This document shows positions 1 through 8,581 of a DNA stretch of 64,000 nucleotides, one piece after another. This DNA comes from Thermoplasmatota archaeon (GTDB lineage: Archaea > Thermoplasmatota > Thermoplasmata > UBA10834), in assembly GCA_018818785.1 (NCBI GenBank), contig JAHIRF010000009.1, forward strand, positions 62,001 to 126,000, written 5' to 3'. Within the stretch, counting starts at the first letter, position 1. Each line of letters begins with the position of its first letter. The position numbers were made by a program, and so were the translations under genes. The notes beneath the pieces were generated by a model. That model did no database searches. It worked only from the letters and a program-made list of their open reading frames with translations, and had not been told where the DNA came from.

Positions 1-369
1 TGGTACGTCGGTCGCGCGGACGATGTGATCAAGACCTCCGGCGAGAGGGTTGGTCCGTTCGAGGTCGAGAGCGCGCTCATCGAGCACCCGGCTGTAGCCG
101 AAGCCGGTGTCATCGGTAAGCCCGACCAGCTCAGGGGCAACATCATCAAGGCGTTCATCGTCCTGACCCCTGGCCACACCGAGAGCGACGAACTCAAGGT
201 CGAAATACAGAAGTTCGTGAAGACCAGGCTCGCGGGGCACGCGTACCCAAGGGAGATCGATGTCGTGAAGACGTTGCCGAAGACAAGAAGCGGCAAGATC
301 ATGAGGAGACTATTGCGTGCTAGAGAACTCGGTCTCCCGATCGGCGACACGTCCACCCTGGAAGACTAG
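1..369 (+). CDS. acs: Acetyl/acyl-CoA synthetase, C-terminal part (truncated by window edge)
   Basis: This is the 122-residue end of an AMP-forming acyl-CoA synthetase (ANL superfamily), open at the left edge of the window. The first visible residues, WYVGRADDVIKTSGERVGPF, are the hinge motif before the mobile C-terminal domain. The sequence PKTRSGKIMRRLLR near the end holds the conserved lysine that contacts the adenylate and is often regulated by acetylation. The family makes acetyl- or propionyl-CoA from the free acid, ATP and CoA. Substrate cannot be decided without the N-terminal domain, although the C-terminus is acetyl-CoA-synthetase-like. It ends in TAG and is followed by a strong hairpin. 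Confidence 0.9.
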   Translation, partial: WYVGRADDVIKTSGERVGPFEVESALIEHPAVAEAGVIGKPDQLRGNIIKAFIVLTPGHTESDELKVEIQKFVKTRLAGHAYPREIDVVKTLPKTRSGKIMRRLLRARELGLPIGDTSTLED

Positions 370-388
370 ATAAACCCATTTCTTTTCC

Positions 389-409
389 CGGAGGGGCTAT
401 GCCCCTCCG
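389..409. terminator. Strong GC-rich hairpin between acs and carbonic anhydrase
   Basis: The sequence forms a perfect 8-bp stem (CGGAGGGG at 389-396 with CCCCTCCG at 402-409) around a 5-base loop, and a T-rich stretch (TTTCTTTT) precedes it. It starts 20 bases after the acs stop and ends 33 bases before the carbonic anhydrase start. It could end acs transcription or be a structured leader of the next gene. The function is inferred from position only. Confidence 0.5.
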
Positions 410-442
410 AAATCAGCGTTCGACTAGTCCGAGGAGTGCGAC

Positions 443-1000
443 ATGGAACAATCGGAAGACGCGAAGAGGCGGTTGCAGGAAGGCAATTCGGTGTTCAGCA
501 AGTCTGCCGACCCGAACATGCTCGCTCGGCTCGCCGAGAAGCAGGAGCCGTTCGTTGCCATACTGGCCTGCTCTGATTCGCGGGTCGATCCTGTGAAGGT
601 GTTCAATCTATCCCTCGGAAGCGCGTTCGTCGTCAGGACTGCGGGCAACTGCGCGTCAGACCCGAGCGTGCTAGGGAGCCTTGAGTACGCAACTTCCCAT
701 CTGGGCGTGAAGGCCATAGTGGTGATGGGACACACAGACTGCGGGGCCATCAAAGCCTCCTGTGAGTGTTGCGACGTCGATAACTTGAAATCTGTCATGA
801 CCGACATGGAGTCTGCAAAGTCTGCTCTGAAAGGCCTGGAGGCAAAGGATCCGGACCAGGTTGCCCTCAGCAACGTCCGAGTGCAGATCAGTCGACTTCT
901 GTACTGCAGCCCCGTCATAGGCGATGCTGTCAGGACGGAGAAACTAGTCGTGTATGGCGCCATGTTCGATATACGGACTGGCGTTGTCAGGTTCATTTAA
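443..1000 (+). CDS. Beta-class carbonic anhydrase
   Basis: This 185-residue protein fits the beta-carbonic anhydrase family, zinc enzymes that interconvert CO2 and bicarbonate. The ligand set is visible: CSDSR (Cys43, with Asp45 and Arg47 as the catalytic dyad) and HTDC (His97, Cys100). The length suits the short prokaryotic and archaeal forms. A GAGGAG-like ribosome site lies just before the ATG. It sits between an acyl-CoA synthetase and a formate-type carrier and opposite a formate dehydrogenase operon. This suggests it handles CO2 released or consumed by formate oxidation or CO2 reduction, which is inference from context. Confidence 0.93.
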   Translation: MEQSEDAKRRLQEGNSVFSKSADPNMLARLAEKQEPFVAILACSDSRVDPVKVFNLSLGSAFVVRTAGNCASDPSVLGSLEYATSHLGVKAIVVMGHTDCGAIKASCECCDVDNLKSVMTDMESAKSALKGLEAKDPDQVALSNVRVQISRLLYCSPVIGDAVRTEKLVVYGAMFDIRTGVVRFI

Positions 1001-1039
1001 GATTCGGGATTACAGAGAATCGGATATTGGAGAGATAAG

Positions 1040-2305
1040 ATGGAAGCAAGTGAGAAGAATACAATGAACAGATGGCTGCCAGTCGTTGGTGCGCTATTGA
1101 TCCAACTCGCGCTCGGCGCCGTCTACGCGTTCTCGATATTCACAGGGCCCCTATCGGAAACCCTGGGTCATGCGAGAACTTCGTTCTACATACTTGGAAT
1201 ATTCGGGACCGCCATAGCAGTGTTCGCCATTACGATGATCGTTGCCGGGCGTCTCCAGGACAAGAGAGGCCCGAGAGTCGTCGCGACCTTGGGCGGACTG
1301 GTGTATGGTGCCGGCTATATCGTAGCCTCGTTCTTCACCGAGAACATAGCGATGCTGTACGTATCATACGGTATCATAGGTGGTATCGGTCTCGGATTGG
1401 GGTACGTCTGCCCACTCGCAGCGGTCGTCAAATGGTTCCCGGACAAGAAGGGACTCGTCAGCGGCATTGCAGTAGCGGGCTTCGGTGCAGGCGCCTTCAT
1501 ATTCACCCAAGTTGGCAAATACATCATCAACGCCTCGGACGATGGCCTGTCCAATGCGTTCCTGTATCTCGGACTCATATTCATCGCGATGGTTGTCGCC
1601 GGTGCCCAGTTGCTCAGGAATCCACCTGTGGGCTGGATGCCGAAGGGCTTCAACCCTGACTCGAAACACAATGGCCAGGTCGTTGATTACGATTGGCACG
1701 AGATGGTGAAGTCCAGGTCATTCATACTGCTGAACATGATGTTCCTGCTCTCTGCCACCGCTGGTCTGATGATGATCGGCAACGTGAGCAACGTTGCGGC
1801 GTATCTTGATCCGTCGAAGACGATGCTGGTGGTCGCGCAGGCTCCGACCATCGCAGGTGTGCTGGCACTCTTCAATGGCGCTGGCAGGATCGGCTGGGGC
1901 AAGGTATCCGACATTCTGGGCAGGAACAAGACGATGAGACTTGTGTTCTTGATACAGGCCCTGATACTGTTCGGCGCGGCCGCGTTCGTCTGGGCGAAGC
2001 CAGCTGGTGAGATGCTGCAGTTCATCGGGCTGACCGCGTTCGCATCGGCGATAGGGTTCACGTTCGGAGGTAATTTCGCTCTGTTCCCATCAGCCACGGC
2101 GGATTACTTCGGCACAAAGAACCTTGGAGTCAACTACGGACTTGTATTCACGGGCTATGGCGCTGCGGGTGTCCTTGGCTCGTTGATACCGTCACTACTC
2201 GCGGGTTCGGACGACGGCTTCACCTGGGTGTTCGTTGCAGTGGGTATCGCATCCCTTGTGACTTTCGCCATGGCCATGGTGATAAGGCCTCCGCAGAAGA
2301 AGTGA
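1040..2305 (+). CDS. MFS transporter, oxalate/formate antiporter (OFA) family
   Basis: This 421-residue polytopic membrane protein has about 12 hydrophobic segments. The N-terminal helix (LPVVGALLIQLALGAVYAFS) and the following SETLGHARTSFYILGIFG region are characteristic of OFA-family major facilitator carriers. The loop DKRGPRVVATLGG between helices 2 and 3 is the MFS signature. Family members exchange oxalate/formate or move other small monocarboxylates, so substrate is not proven by family alone. Its placement next to carbonic anhydrase and facing a formate dehydrogenase operon favours formate. A GGAGAG ribosome site precedes the ATG. A hairpin follows the stop codon. Confidence 0.88.
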   Translation: MEASEKNTMNRWLPVVGALLIQLALGAVYAFSIFTGPLSETLGHARTSFYILGIFGTAIAVFAITMIVAGRLQDKRGPRVVATLGGLVYGAGYIVASFFTENIAMLYVSYGIIGGIGLGLGYVCPLAAVVKWFPDKKGLVSGIAVAGFGAGAFIFTQVGKYIINASDDGLSNAFLYLGLIFIAMVVAGAQLLRNPPVGWMPKGFNPDSKHNGQVVDYDWHEMVKSRSFILLNMMFLLSATAGLMMIGNVSNVAAYLDPSKTMLVVAQAPTIAGVLALFNGAGRIGWGKVSDILGRNKTMRLVFLIQALILFGAAAFVWAKPAGEMLQFIGLTAFASAIGFTFGGNFALFPSATADYFGTKNLGVNYGLVFTGYGAAGVLGSLIPSLLAGSDDGFTWVFVAVGIASLVTFAMAMVIRPPQKK

Positions 2306-2320
2306 AACCCCAAGAAACTT

Positions 2321-2350
2321 TGGCGGGCGCGCGAGTGCGCGCATCCGCCA
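2321..2350. terminator. Bidirectional hairpin between convergent OFA carrier and fdhA
   Basis: A long inverted repeat lies in the 47-base gap between two converging genes. TGGCGG (2321-2326) plus GCGCGC (2327-2332) pair with GCGCGC (2337-2342) and CCGCCA (2345-2350), with a GAGT loop and a two-base bulge. The symmetry and position suggest it ends transcription from both sides. There is no strong T-tract, so this is inferred. Confidence 0.55.
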
Positions 2351-2352
2351 CT

Positions 2353-4389
2353 TCACGCTTTTTCCAACTGCGCCGCGCAGACCTTGAACTCAGGTATCTT
2401 TGCGACGGGGTCCAGAGCTGGGTTGGTGAGTCTGTTCGCAGCGGCTTCAGCGTAATGGAACGGTATGAAGATCACACCAGGCATTATCCATCCGGTGACC
2501 CTGGCCTTGAGCGATATCTCTCCCCTCCTTGAGGAGACCCTCACGCGACCGCCGTCCGATATGCCCAACCTCTTCGCATCGGTGGTGTTCACCTCGACAT
2601 ATGGTTCAGGCGCCTCACGCTCCAGTTTCGGGGACCTCCTGGTCATCGTTCCCGTGTGGAATTGGAACAGGTTCCTGCCAGTGGTGAGTATGAACGGATA
2701 CTCCTCCGAGGTCTGCTCCGCAGGCGGTGCGTGGTCTACGGGCACTAGCACCCCCTTCCCGATCTTGAACCCGCCGACATGCAACACCGGCGTACCTTTG
2801 TGATCCTTGGATGGACACGGCCATCTGAGGACCTCTCTGTCTGCCCTCGCATGGCTTATTCCACCGTACGGGGGCGCTAGCCTCGCCATCTCATCCATTA
2901 TCTCTGAAGGGGACGAGAAGTCGAAACCAGACGCGCCGAGCCTTCTTCCGAGTTCGCACGCTATCTGCCAGTCGGGCCTGGCCTCCCCCGGTGGGTCTAT
3001 CGCCTTATGTACCGGTCTGATGGCCCTATCGGTCGATGTGAAAGTCCCATCCTTTTCGGCGTAGCATGCACCAGCGAGGACTACATGCGCCAATTTCGTG
3101 GTGGCCGTTGGGAATATCTCCGTCACAGCTAGGAACTCGAGCTCTTTGATGGCTTCCTCTACATGGGCGATGTCCGGGTCTGAGAGCATCGGGTTCTCGC
3201 CGAATATGATCATGGCCTTGACCTTCCCTATCAGCGCGTCCTTGAATGCGCATGTCAGGGTCGTGCCCTTGTTCGGTGGGAGCGGCTTGCCCCAGGCGGC
3301 TTCGAATTTCTTCCTCGCGTCAGCATCCTCTACCTTCTGATAACCGGGGAATAGGTCTGGGAGGCCACCAGCATCGCATGCGCCCTGGACGTTGCACTGC
3401 CCCCTCAACGGATTCACGCCTGTCGACTCTCTGCCTACATTGCCAGTGACCATGGCGAGGTTCGCGAGCGCGCGAACGATATTCGTACCATTGGTATGCT
3501 GCGTGACGCCCATCGCGTAAGCGATCATAGCGCGCTCAGCACTCGCATACGTGCGCGCTGCGTCGATGAGCCTCTCCTTGGGTATGCTGGTGATCTCCTC
3601 GACCCTCTCAGGTGTGTAAGGCTGGACGATCCTCTTCAGGTCCTCGAAGCCAGATGTATGGTCCTTGATGAACCCCTCGTCGTGGAGTCCTTCGTCTATG
3701 ATGATCTTGATCATGCCATTGATCCATGCGATGTCAGTGCCTGGCTTCTGGCGGATACTGCTGTATGCGATCCTCGATAAGGGGGTGTCCCTCGGATCCA
3801 CTACGACTATCTTGGCGCCCTTGTCCTGTGCGCGCAGTATGCGGGCGCCTATCAGCGGATGCGCTTCGAGCGTGTTCGACCCCGTCACGAGCACGCAGTC
3901 CGCATCCTCGAACTCTGGTATGGTGTTGGTCATCGCGCCGCTTCCGAAGGACATCAGCAGGCCGGCGACCGTCGACGCATGGCAGAGCCTCGCGCAGTGG
4001 TCGACGTTGTTCGTACCGATGGCTGCCCGGGCTAGCTTCTGGAACAGGTAGTTCTCCTCATTCGTGCACTTGGCTGACGCGAGCACTATGACCGAATCAG
4101 GTCCGTGTTCTGCCGTGATCCTCTTTATCTCGGAAACGACCTTGTCCAGTGCTTCGTCCCAGGTCGCCTTCCTGAGCTGCCCATCCTCTCTTACCATCGG
4201 GTGGGTTAGCCTGTCGGGGTGCTGCACGAACGCGTGGGCGTTGTACCCTTTGATACAGAGCTTGCCCTGACTGATCTCATCCGTCTTGCACGGGACTACC
4301 CCTACGAGCCGTCCATCGACGACCTGCAAATAGAACCTGCAGCCAGTTCCGCAGTAGGGGCACGTGGTCAGTACGTGATCAACATGCAT
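2353..4389 (-). CDS. fdhA: Formate dehydrogenase catalytic subunit (molybdopterin oxidoreductase)
   Basis: A molybdopterin bis-MGD oxidoreductase of about 678 residues. The N-terminus binds one [4Fe-4S] cluster (CPYCGTGC at residues 10-17, with the fourth Cys at 45). The active-site segment VDHCARLCHAST places Cys136 where many formate dehydrogenases have selenocysteine, followed by the conserved His137. The C-terminal dinucleotide-binding domain contains TTGRNLFQFHTGTMTRRS. It oxidises formate to CO2 or runs in reverse. It is the last gene of a tightly overlapping operon. Three in-frame ATGs cluster at the start. The one at 4389 lies 9 bases after GGAGG and was chosen; 4398 and 4395 are too close to the ribosome site. 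Confidence 0.93.
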   Translation of the reverse strand: MHVDHVLTTCPYCGTGCRFYLQVVDGRLVGVVPCKTDEISQGKLCIKGYNAHAFVQHPDRLTHPMVREDGQLRKATWDEALDKVVSEIKRITAEHGPDSVIVLASAKCTNEENYLFQKLARAAIGTNNVDHCARLCHASTVAGLLMSFGSGAMTNTIPEFEDADCVLVTGSNTLEAHPLIGARILRAQDKGAKIVVVDPRDTPLSRIAYSSIRQKPGTDIAWINGMIKIIIDEGLHDEGFIKDHTSGFEDLKRIVQPYTPERVEEITSIPKERLIDAARTYASAERAMIAYAMGVTQHTNGTNIVRALANLAMVTGNVGRESTGVNPLRGQCNVQGACDAGGLPDLFPGYQKVEDADARKKFEAAWGKPLPPNKGTTLTCAFKDALIGKVKAMIIFGENPMLSDPDIAHVEEAIKELEFLAVTEIFPTATTKLAHVVLAGACYAEKDGTFTSTDRAIRPVHKAIDPPGEARPDWQIACELGRRLGASGFDFSSPSEIMDEMARLAPPYGGISHARADREVLRWPCPSKDHKGTPVLHVGGFKIGKGVLVPVDHAPPAEQTSEEYPFILTTGRNLFQFHTGTMTRRSPKLEREAPEPYVEVNTTDAKRLGISDGGRVRVSSRRGEISLKARVTGWIMPGVIFIPFHYAEAAANRLTNPALDPVAKIPEFKVCAAQLEKA

Positions 4390-5179
4390 GGCCATCATCC
4401 TCCAGCGGTTGATCGTCCAATGTAGTCAACAGCGGACTCTTCTTCTCTGCGTCCCCTGAACCGTAGTCGAACATGTTCTTCATGTCCCTGTTGACCATCT
4501 TCCTGAGGGTGAGTAGCGGTATATCTACAGGGCACGAGCGTTCGCACTCACCGCACTCGACGCACTTGTCCGCTAGGTGGAATGACCTGATCAGGTGGAA
4601 CGCGAGTTCGGGGGGTATGCCCTCTTTTGGCGTGTAAGTTCTCTCCTCGAGCACACAATCGTCGCAGAAGCAGACGGGACAGTTCAGGGTGCACCCGAAG
4701 CACTTGTTACACTTCCTGAACTGGCGCATCCAGAATGCCGCACGTTGCTCAATGGTCATCGAGCCGAGCTCTATGGCGAGCGCATCCTCGGGACATGGTT
4801 CGGCAGCCTCTCCGATATCCACCTTGCTGGGCACGCAGTCGGAGCACCTGCATGCCTGGATCTGCTCCTTCGAGCATGCGAGTCCTATCCTGACCATGCT
4901 CGCATCATCCACGATGCCCCTCTTCGCGAGCTCGATCAGAGCTTTCTCGTCGCATCTCCTGCATAGGATGGCCACCTTTGCTTTTCCAATGAACGGGAGC
5001 AAGTTGGTCAGGATGGCGACGAGCTGGTAGGGCACGTCAATCCTGGCGTCGCCGGGGTCCTGGCCCTTGCTGATGATGACTGGCCCGACATTTCCCTGAT
5101 TCTCTGCCATCATGAGGAGGATGTCTGCGCCGCGCTCGTCGAAGGCTATCCTTGCGAGCCTTCTTCCGAGATCGTTCAC
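4379..5179 (-). CDS. fdhB: Formate dehydrogenase beta-like iron-sulfur subunit
   Basis: This 266-residue Fe-S protein fits electron-transfer subunits that link FdhA to HdrA/MvhD. Cysteine groups are visible at residues 73-76 and 102-115 (CSKEQIQACRCSDC). A dense group runs CNKCFGCTLNCPVCFCDDC (157-175), and a classical ferredoxin motif CVECGECERSCP lies at 206-217. The start is GTG, overlapping the mvhD stop as GTGA, with GGGAGGTGA just upstream. The stop overlaps the fdhA start region. It is shorter than F420-dependent archaeal FdhB, and no clear F420-binding FrhB domain is seen. Electrons therefore probably pass to the Hdr module rather than to F420, which is inference. Confidence 0.8.
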   Translation of the reverse strand: MNDLGRRLARIAFDERGADILLMMAENQGNVGPVIISKGQDPGDARIDVPYQLVAILTNLLPFIGKAKVAILCRRCDEKALIELAKRGIVDDASMVRIGLACSKEQIQACRCSDCVPSKVDIGEAAEPCPEDALAIELGSMTIEQRAAFWMRQFRKCNKCFGCTLNCPVCFCDDCVLEERTYTPKEGIPPELAFHLIRSFHLADKCVECGECERSCPVDIPLLTLRKMVNRDMKNMFDYGSGDAEKKSPLLTTLDDQPLEDDGHAC

Positions 5180-5595
5180 ATATTCACCTCCCTTTGTGGG
5201 TTGGGACCGAGGGTCTTGATTTCGGCAACGAATTCGATTATGACCTGCTGGAACTTCTCCCCCTCGGCCGCGCTGACCCAATCGAGCCTGACGCGCCTGT
5301 CGTCTATGCCCACATCATGGAGGATCTTCTTAGTGACAGGTATGCGCTTCGCAGTCCTGTGATTGCCGGTGAGATAGTGGCAGTCTCCTATGTGGCAACC
5401 TAGCACAAGGACGCCGTCGACGCCCTGCGAAATCGCCTTGAAGACGTACTCGGGCTTCACGCTCGCGCTGCACATCACTCTGATGACATGCACGTTAGGC
5501 GGCATCTGGAGTCTGTTGACACCAGCTAGGTCTGCACCCGCGTACGAGCACCAGTTGCAGCAGAATGCCAGTATGGTCGGTTTGAACTCGGTCAT
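5176..5595 (-). CDS. mvhD: MvhD/FrhD-type electron-transfer subunit ([2Fe-2S])
   Basis: The 139-residue protein belongs to the MvhD/FrhD family (methyl-viologen hydrogenase delta subunit). These small proteins carry a [2Fe-2S] cluster and pass electrons from a hydrogenase or formate dehydrogenase to HdrA. Cysteines characteristic of the family are seen: FCCNWCSYAG (Cys12, 13, 16), MCSASV (Cys42) and GCHIGDCHY (Cys67, 72). It overlaps hdrA2 by ATGA and fdhB by GTGA, so translation of all three is probably coupled. GGAGG precedes the ATG. No hydrogenase gene is present nearby, so formate dehydrogenase is the likely donor. Confidence 0.93.
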   Translation of the reverse strand: MTEFKPTILAFCCNWCSYAGADLAGVNRLQMPPNVHVIRVMCSASVKPEYVFKAISQGVDGVLVLGCHIGDCHYLTGNHRTAKRIPVTKKILHDVGIDDRRVRLDWVSAAEGEKFQQVIIEFVAEIKTLGPNPQREVNM

Positions 5596-7286
5596 CTTGA
5601 TCCCTCCAGCGATGCCTTGACGAGCGCATCTATCATGGCACCGAGTTGGCCGCTCGTGAAACCCTTCTGGCTCACGGCGTCGTTATGACACGCGGCGACA
5701 CATGTACCACAACCCTTGCACTGTGCTTCATTCACCTTTGCCGCCCTGTTCCCATCCTGATCAACGATCTCTATCGCCTCGTATGGGCAAGCTAGCACGC
5801 AGTTCCCGCACGCCGCGCATTTCTCAGGGTCGACCTCGGCCGTGATAGCCTGTATGACTACCTTCCCCTCCTTGATCGGGATGGATGCCTTCGCTGCCGC
5901 GGCCATGCCCTGCCAGATGCACTCCCTGGCGTTCACAGGCCACCTGGCCGAGCCGCATATGAACACTCCGTCCGTCGCGAATTCCACTGGCCTGAGCTTG
6001 ACATGGGCCTCGAGGAAGAACCCGAACTTGTCCCTGGGTACCTTGAGTAGCTTGCCCGTGACTTCCGAATCGTCCGGAGGCAGCATTGGCACTGCTAGCA
6101 CGACCAGGTCTGCATCGAGACTGACGACCTCGTCAAGGGTCTCATCGTAGACGATGACATTGACTCTGTCCCCGTCACTTACGACTTCGGGAGGTCTCTC
6201 CAATCCGTACCTGAGGAACCTGACACCACTGTCCGAGGTCTCCTTGTACAGCTTCTCAGCGGCACTGCCGCTGCTCATGATGTCTCTGTGGATGACGCGT
6301 ATCCTTGAGTCAGGCGAGGCCTTTGAAAGAGCGAGTGCGTTCTTGAGTGTCACATTGCAGCAGACTCTGGAGCAATACTCTCTTCCCGGCTGCCTGCTCC
6401 CGACACAGGTGATGAACACGACCCTCTTCGGCTTCTCGCCCATAGCGAGTTTCCGCTCAAGCTCAAGTTGCGTGATGACCTGGGGATGTTCGCCAAAGCC
6501 ATACTCCCCCGTGGGAGCGAACTCTCTCGTGCCAGTAGCGACTATGATTGCGCCCGCTGGCACCTTTGTCGGCCCGTCGCACCCTTCTATGGTGACCTCG
6601 AAGCTGCCGATGAAGCCCTTGACATCCGAGACCCTCGCCTTCCTATGTATATGCGTCTTAGGAGACGCCTCGAGTTTCTGGACTACATCCTTTACCAATG
6701 TTCGGGCATGCCTGCCTTCGGGACCGATCGTCGTGATGTCGCACAGAAGTCCGCCCAGCCGGTCGGTCTGCTCCACCAGGTGCGTCTCGATGCCCTGCTC
6801 GACGAGGGAGGCAGCGGCGACCAGTCCTGAGATGCCTCCGCCGATGACGACTGCCGTGGGGATGACGCCTGCCTCGCTCTCGGTCTGCGGCTTGAGCAGA
6901 GCTGCCTTCGCGACTCCCATGGCCACGAGTTTCTTGGCTTTTTCAGTCGCCTCTTTCGGCTCCTTTGCGTGTATCCAAGAGCAATGCTCCCTGATGTTGA
7001 CAAACTCAAAGAGGTACTTGTTGATGCCTGCTTGCTCGCACGCACGTCTGAAGAGTGGCTCATGTGTCCTCGGAGTGCACGCGGCCACCACCACCCTATC
7101 TAATTTGTTCTCGGTTATGCTCCTCTTTATCGACCCCAGGCCCTCCTCGGAGCAAGAATAGAGGTTGTGCCCTGCGTGCGCGACCCACGGGAGGGTCTTT
7201 GCGTACTCGACGACCTCTTCGACATCGACCGCGGAGGCGATGTTGTGCCCGCAATGGCAGATGAACACGCCTATCCTGACCATCAT
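5592..7286 (-). CDS. hdrA: HdrA-family flavoprotein with N-terminal and ferredoxin domains (HdrA2-like)
   Basis: A 564-residue HdrA-type flavoprotein. Residues 1-130 form the HdrA N-terminal domain (FICHCGHNI, VAACTPRTHEPLFR, NIREHCSWIH). A dinucleotide-binding fold follows, with VVIGGGISGL near 146-155, then the CVGSRQPGREYCSRVCC segment. The C-terminus has two ferredoxin motifs, CAACGNCVLACP and CKGCGTCVAACH. HdrA is the site of flavin-based electron bifurcation in heterodisulfide reductases. It overlaps the upstream hdrA and downstream mvhD genes. With the preceding gene it makes a tandem pair reminiscent of QmoA/QmoB, but with MvhD as a separate protein. Confidence 0.92.
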   Translation of the reverse strand: MMVRIGVFICHCGHNIASAVDVEEVVEYAKTLPWVAHAGHNLYSCSEEGLGSIKRSITENKLDRVVVAACTPRTHEPLFRRACEQAGINKYLFEFVNIREHCSWIHAKEPKEATEKAKKLVAMGVAKAALLKPQTESEAGVIPTAVVIGGGISGLVAAASLVEQGIETHLVEQTDRLGGLLCDITTIGPEGRHARTLVKDVVQKLEASPKTHIHRKARVSDVKGFIGSFEVTIEGCDGPTKVPAGAIIVATGTREFAPTGEYGFGEHPQVITQLELERKLAMGEKPKRVVFITCVGSRQPGREYCSRVCCNVTLKNALALSKASPDSRIRVIHRDIMSSGSAAEKLYKETSDSGVRFLRYGLERPPEVVSDGDRVNVIVYDETLDEVVSLDADLVVLAVPMLPPDDSEVTGKLLKVPRDKFGFFLEAHVKLRPVEFATDGVFICGSARWPVNARECIWQGMAAAAKASIPIKEGKVVIQAITAEVDPEKCAACGNCVLACPYEAIEIVDQDGNRAAKVNEAQCKGCGTCVAACHNDAVSQKGFTSGQLGAMIDALVKASLEGSR

Positions 7287-8581
7287 CTGTCCCCCCCATC
7301 GACGAGTTCTGCGGCCCGTGCGGCCGCCGCTGACGCCTGAGATACGGAATCCGGAATGTCAATGGGGCCGCTGACGAAGCCGCATGCGAGCACTCCCTTC
7401 CTGGAAGTATCAACTGGTCTCGCCATGTCCGGCATGTCAATGAATCCGTCCTCATCCAGATCGATCCCGAGAATCTCGGCGAGTTTCCCGGCATCCTTCG
7501 AGGGTATGAGAGCCGGGCAAAGCACAAGCATGTCGAACTCCTCCGTTACAGATTCGCCTGACAGGCCGCTTGTCTCGTAGTTGACTAGGACCCCGTTCCC
7601 TCCGGCAGGCAATTGCACGTTGGCTGGTCGGGACCTGATGTACCTTACGCCGTAGTTCTGTTTCGCTCTCGACACGAACTCCTGGAAGCCCTTACCGGTG
7701 GCCCTCATGTCCATGTAAAATATGGTGGCTTCAAGACCTGGGGCGTGTTCTCTGGCGAGTATGGACTCCTTGGTCGCATACATGCAGCAGACGCTGCTGC
7801 AGTAACCGTGCATGTGAGCGTCTCTCGAACCCACGCATTGAATGAAAGCGAGCTTCTTCGGCTCCATATTGTCCGAATGTCTGGTCAGGTGACCTCCGGT
7901 CGGCCCGGATGCAGACAGTATCCTCTCAAGTTGGAGTGATGTGACCACGTCCTTGCAGACACCGAGGCCGTACTGGGACATTACGCTGGCATCCATCAAC
8001 TCAAAGCCGATGGCGACGATGATGCAAGCCGCATCGAGCTCCACGATCGAGTCCTCCTGCTCATAATCGATGGCGCCCGCCTGGCAGATCTTCTTGCATA
8101 CGCCACACTTCTTGCCCTGGATCGTGCGGCAGTGATCCCCGTCAATGGTGACCTTCCTTGGGACGGCCTGCGGGAACGGGAGGTAGACCGCTTTCCTCTT
8201 GACCAACCCCTCCTCAAACTCCCATGGCACCTTCACTGGACACTTCGCGATGCAGTCACCACAGCCAGTGCACTTCTTTACATCCACGTACCTGGCCTTC
8301 TCTTTTATAGTGACCTTGAATTCTGGGAAATTCCCGGATACCTCTTCGATCTCAGAATAAGCATGTAGCTTGATGTTCGCGTGATCAGCGCACATGATCA
8401 TCTTCGGGGACAAGATGCACATCGAGCAATCGTTAGTTGGAAAAGTCTTGTCAAGCTGTGCCATGTGGCCCCCGATGGACGGGCTCTTCTCCACGAGGTG
8501 CACCTCAAACCCTCTGTCTGCGAGGTCCAGGGATGCCTGTATTCCTGCTATCCCCCCACCTATGACCACCACACGCCTCAT
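7283..8581 (-). CDS. hdrA: HdrA-family flavoprotein, short form (first gene of the fdh-hdr operon)
   Basis: A 432-residue HdrA-like flavoprotein lacking the N-terminal HdrA domain and the C-terminal ferredoxin. It begins directly with the FAD motif VVVIGGGIAGIQ (residues 4-15), then TFPTNDCSMCILSPKM, the cysteine-rich segment typical of HdrA. One ferredoxin motif, CTGCGDCIAKCP, lies at 104-115. CRTIQGKKCGVCKKIC and CVGSRDAHMHGYCSSVCC follow. The ATG at 8581 was chosen because GGAGGAGGT lies upstream and the FAD motif follows at once. It overlaps hdrA2 by four bases. It probably forms a heteromeric flavin core with the next gene's product, which is inferred. Confidence 0.88.
   Translation of the reverse strand: MRRVVVIGGGIAGIQASLDLADRGFEVHLVEKSPSIGGHMAQLDKTFPTNDCSMCILSPKMIMCADHANIKLHAYSEIEEVSGNFPEFKVTIKEKARYVDVKKCTGCGDCIAKCPVKVPWEFEEGLVKRKAVYLPFPQAVPRKVTIDGDHCRTIQGKKCGVCKKICQAGAIDYEQEDSIVELDAACIIVAIGFELMDASVMSQYGLGVCKDVVTSLQLERILSASGPTGGHLTRHSDNMEPKKLAFIQCVGSRDAHMHGYCSSVCCMYATKESILAREHAPGLEATIFYMDMRATGKGFQEFVSRAKQNYGVRYIRSRPANVQLPAGGNGVLVNYETSGLSGESVTEEFDMLVLCPALIPSKDAGKLAEILGIDLDEDGFIDMPDMARPVDTSRKGVLACGFVSGPIDIPDSVSQASAAAARAAELVDGGDR

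Noticed and set aside
424-996. A 190-codon minus-strand open frame opposite the carbonic anhydrase
   Set aside because: The opposite strand encodes a carbonic anhydrase with all zinc ligands; this frame has no recognisable domain.
3960-4000. Possible selenocysteine site in FdhA
   Set aside because: The catalytic position reads as a normal Cys codon (CARLCHAST), and no in-frame TGA is present.
6154-7161. A 335-codon plus-strand open frame opposite hdrA2
   Set aside because: It is the antisense of a clear HdrA gene, has Ser/Thr-rich composition typical of shadow frames and shows no protein motif.
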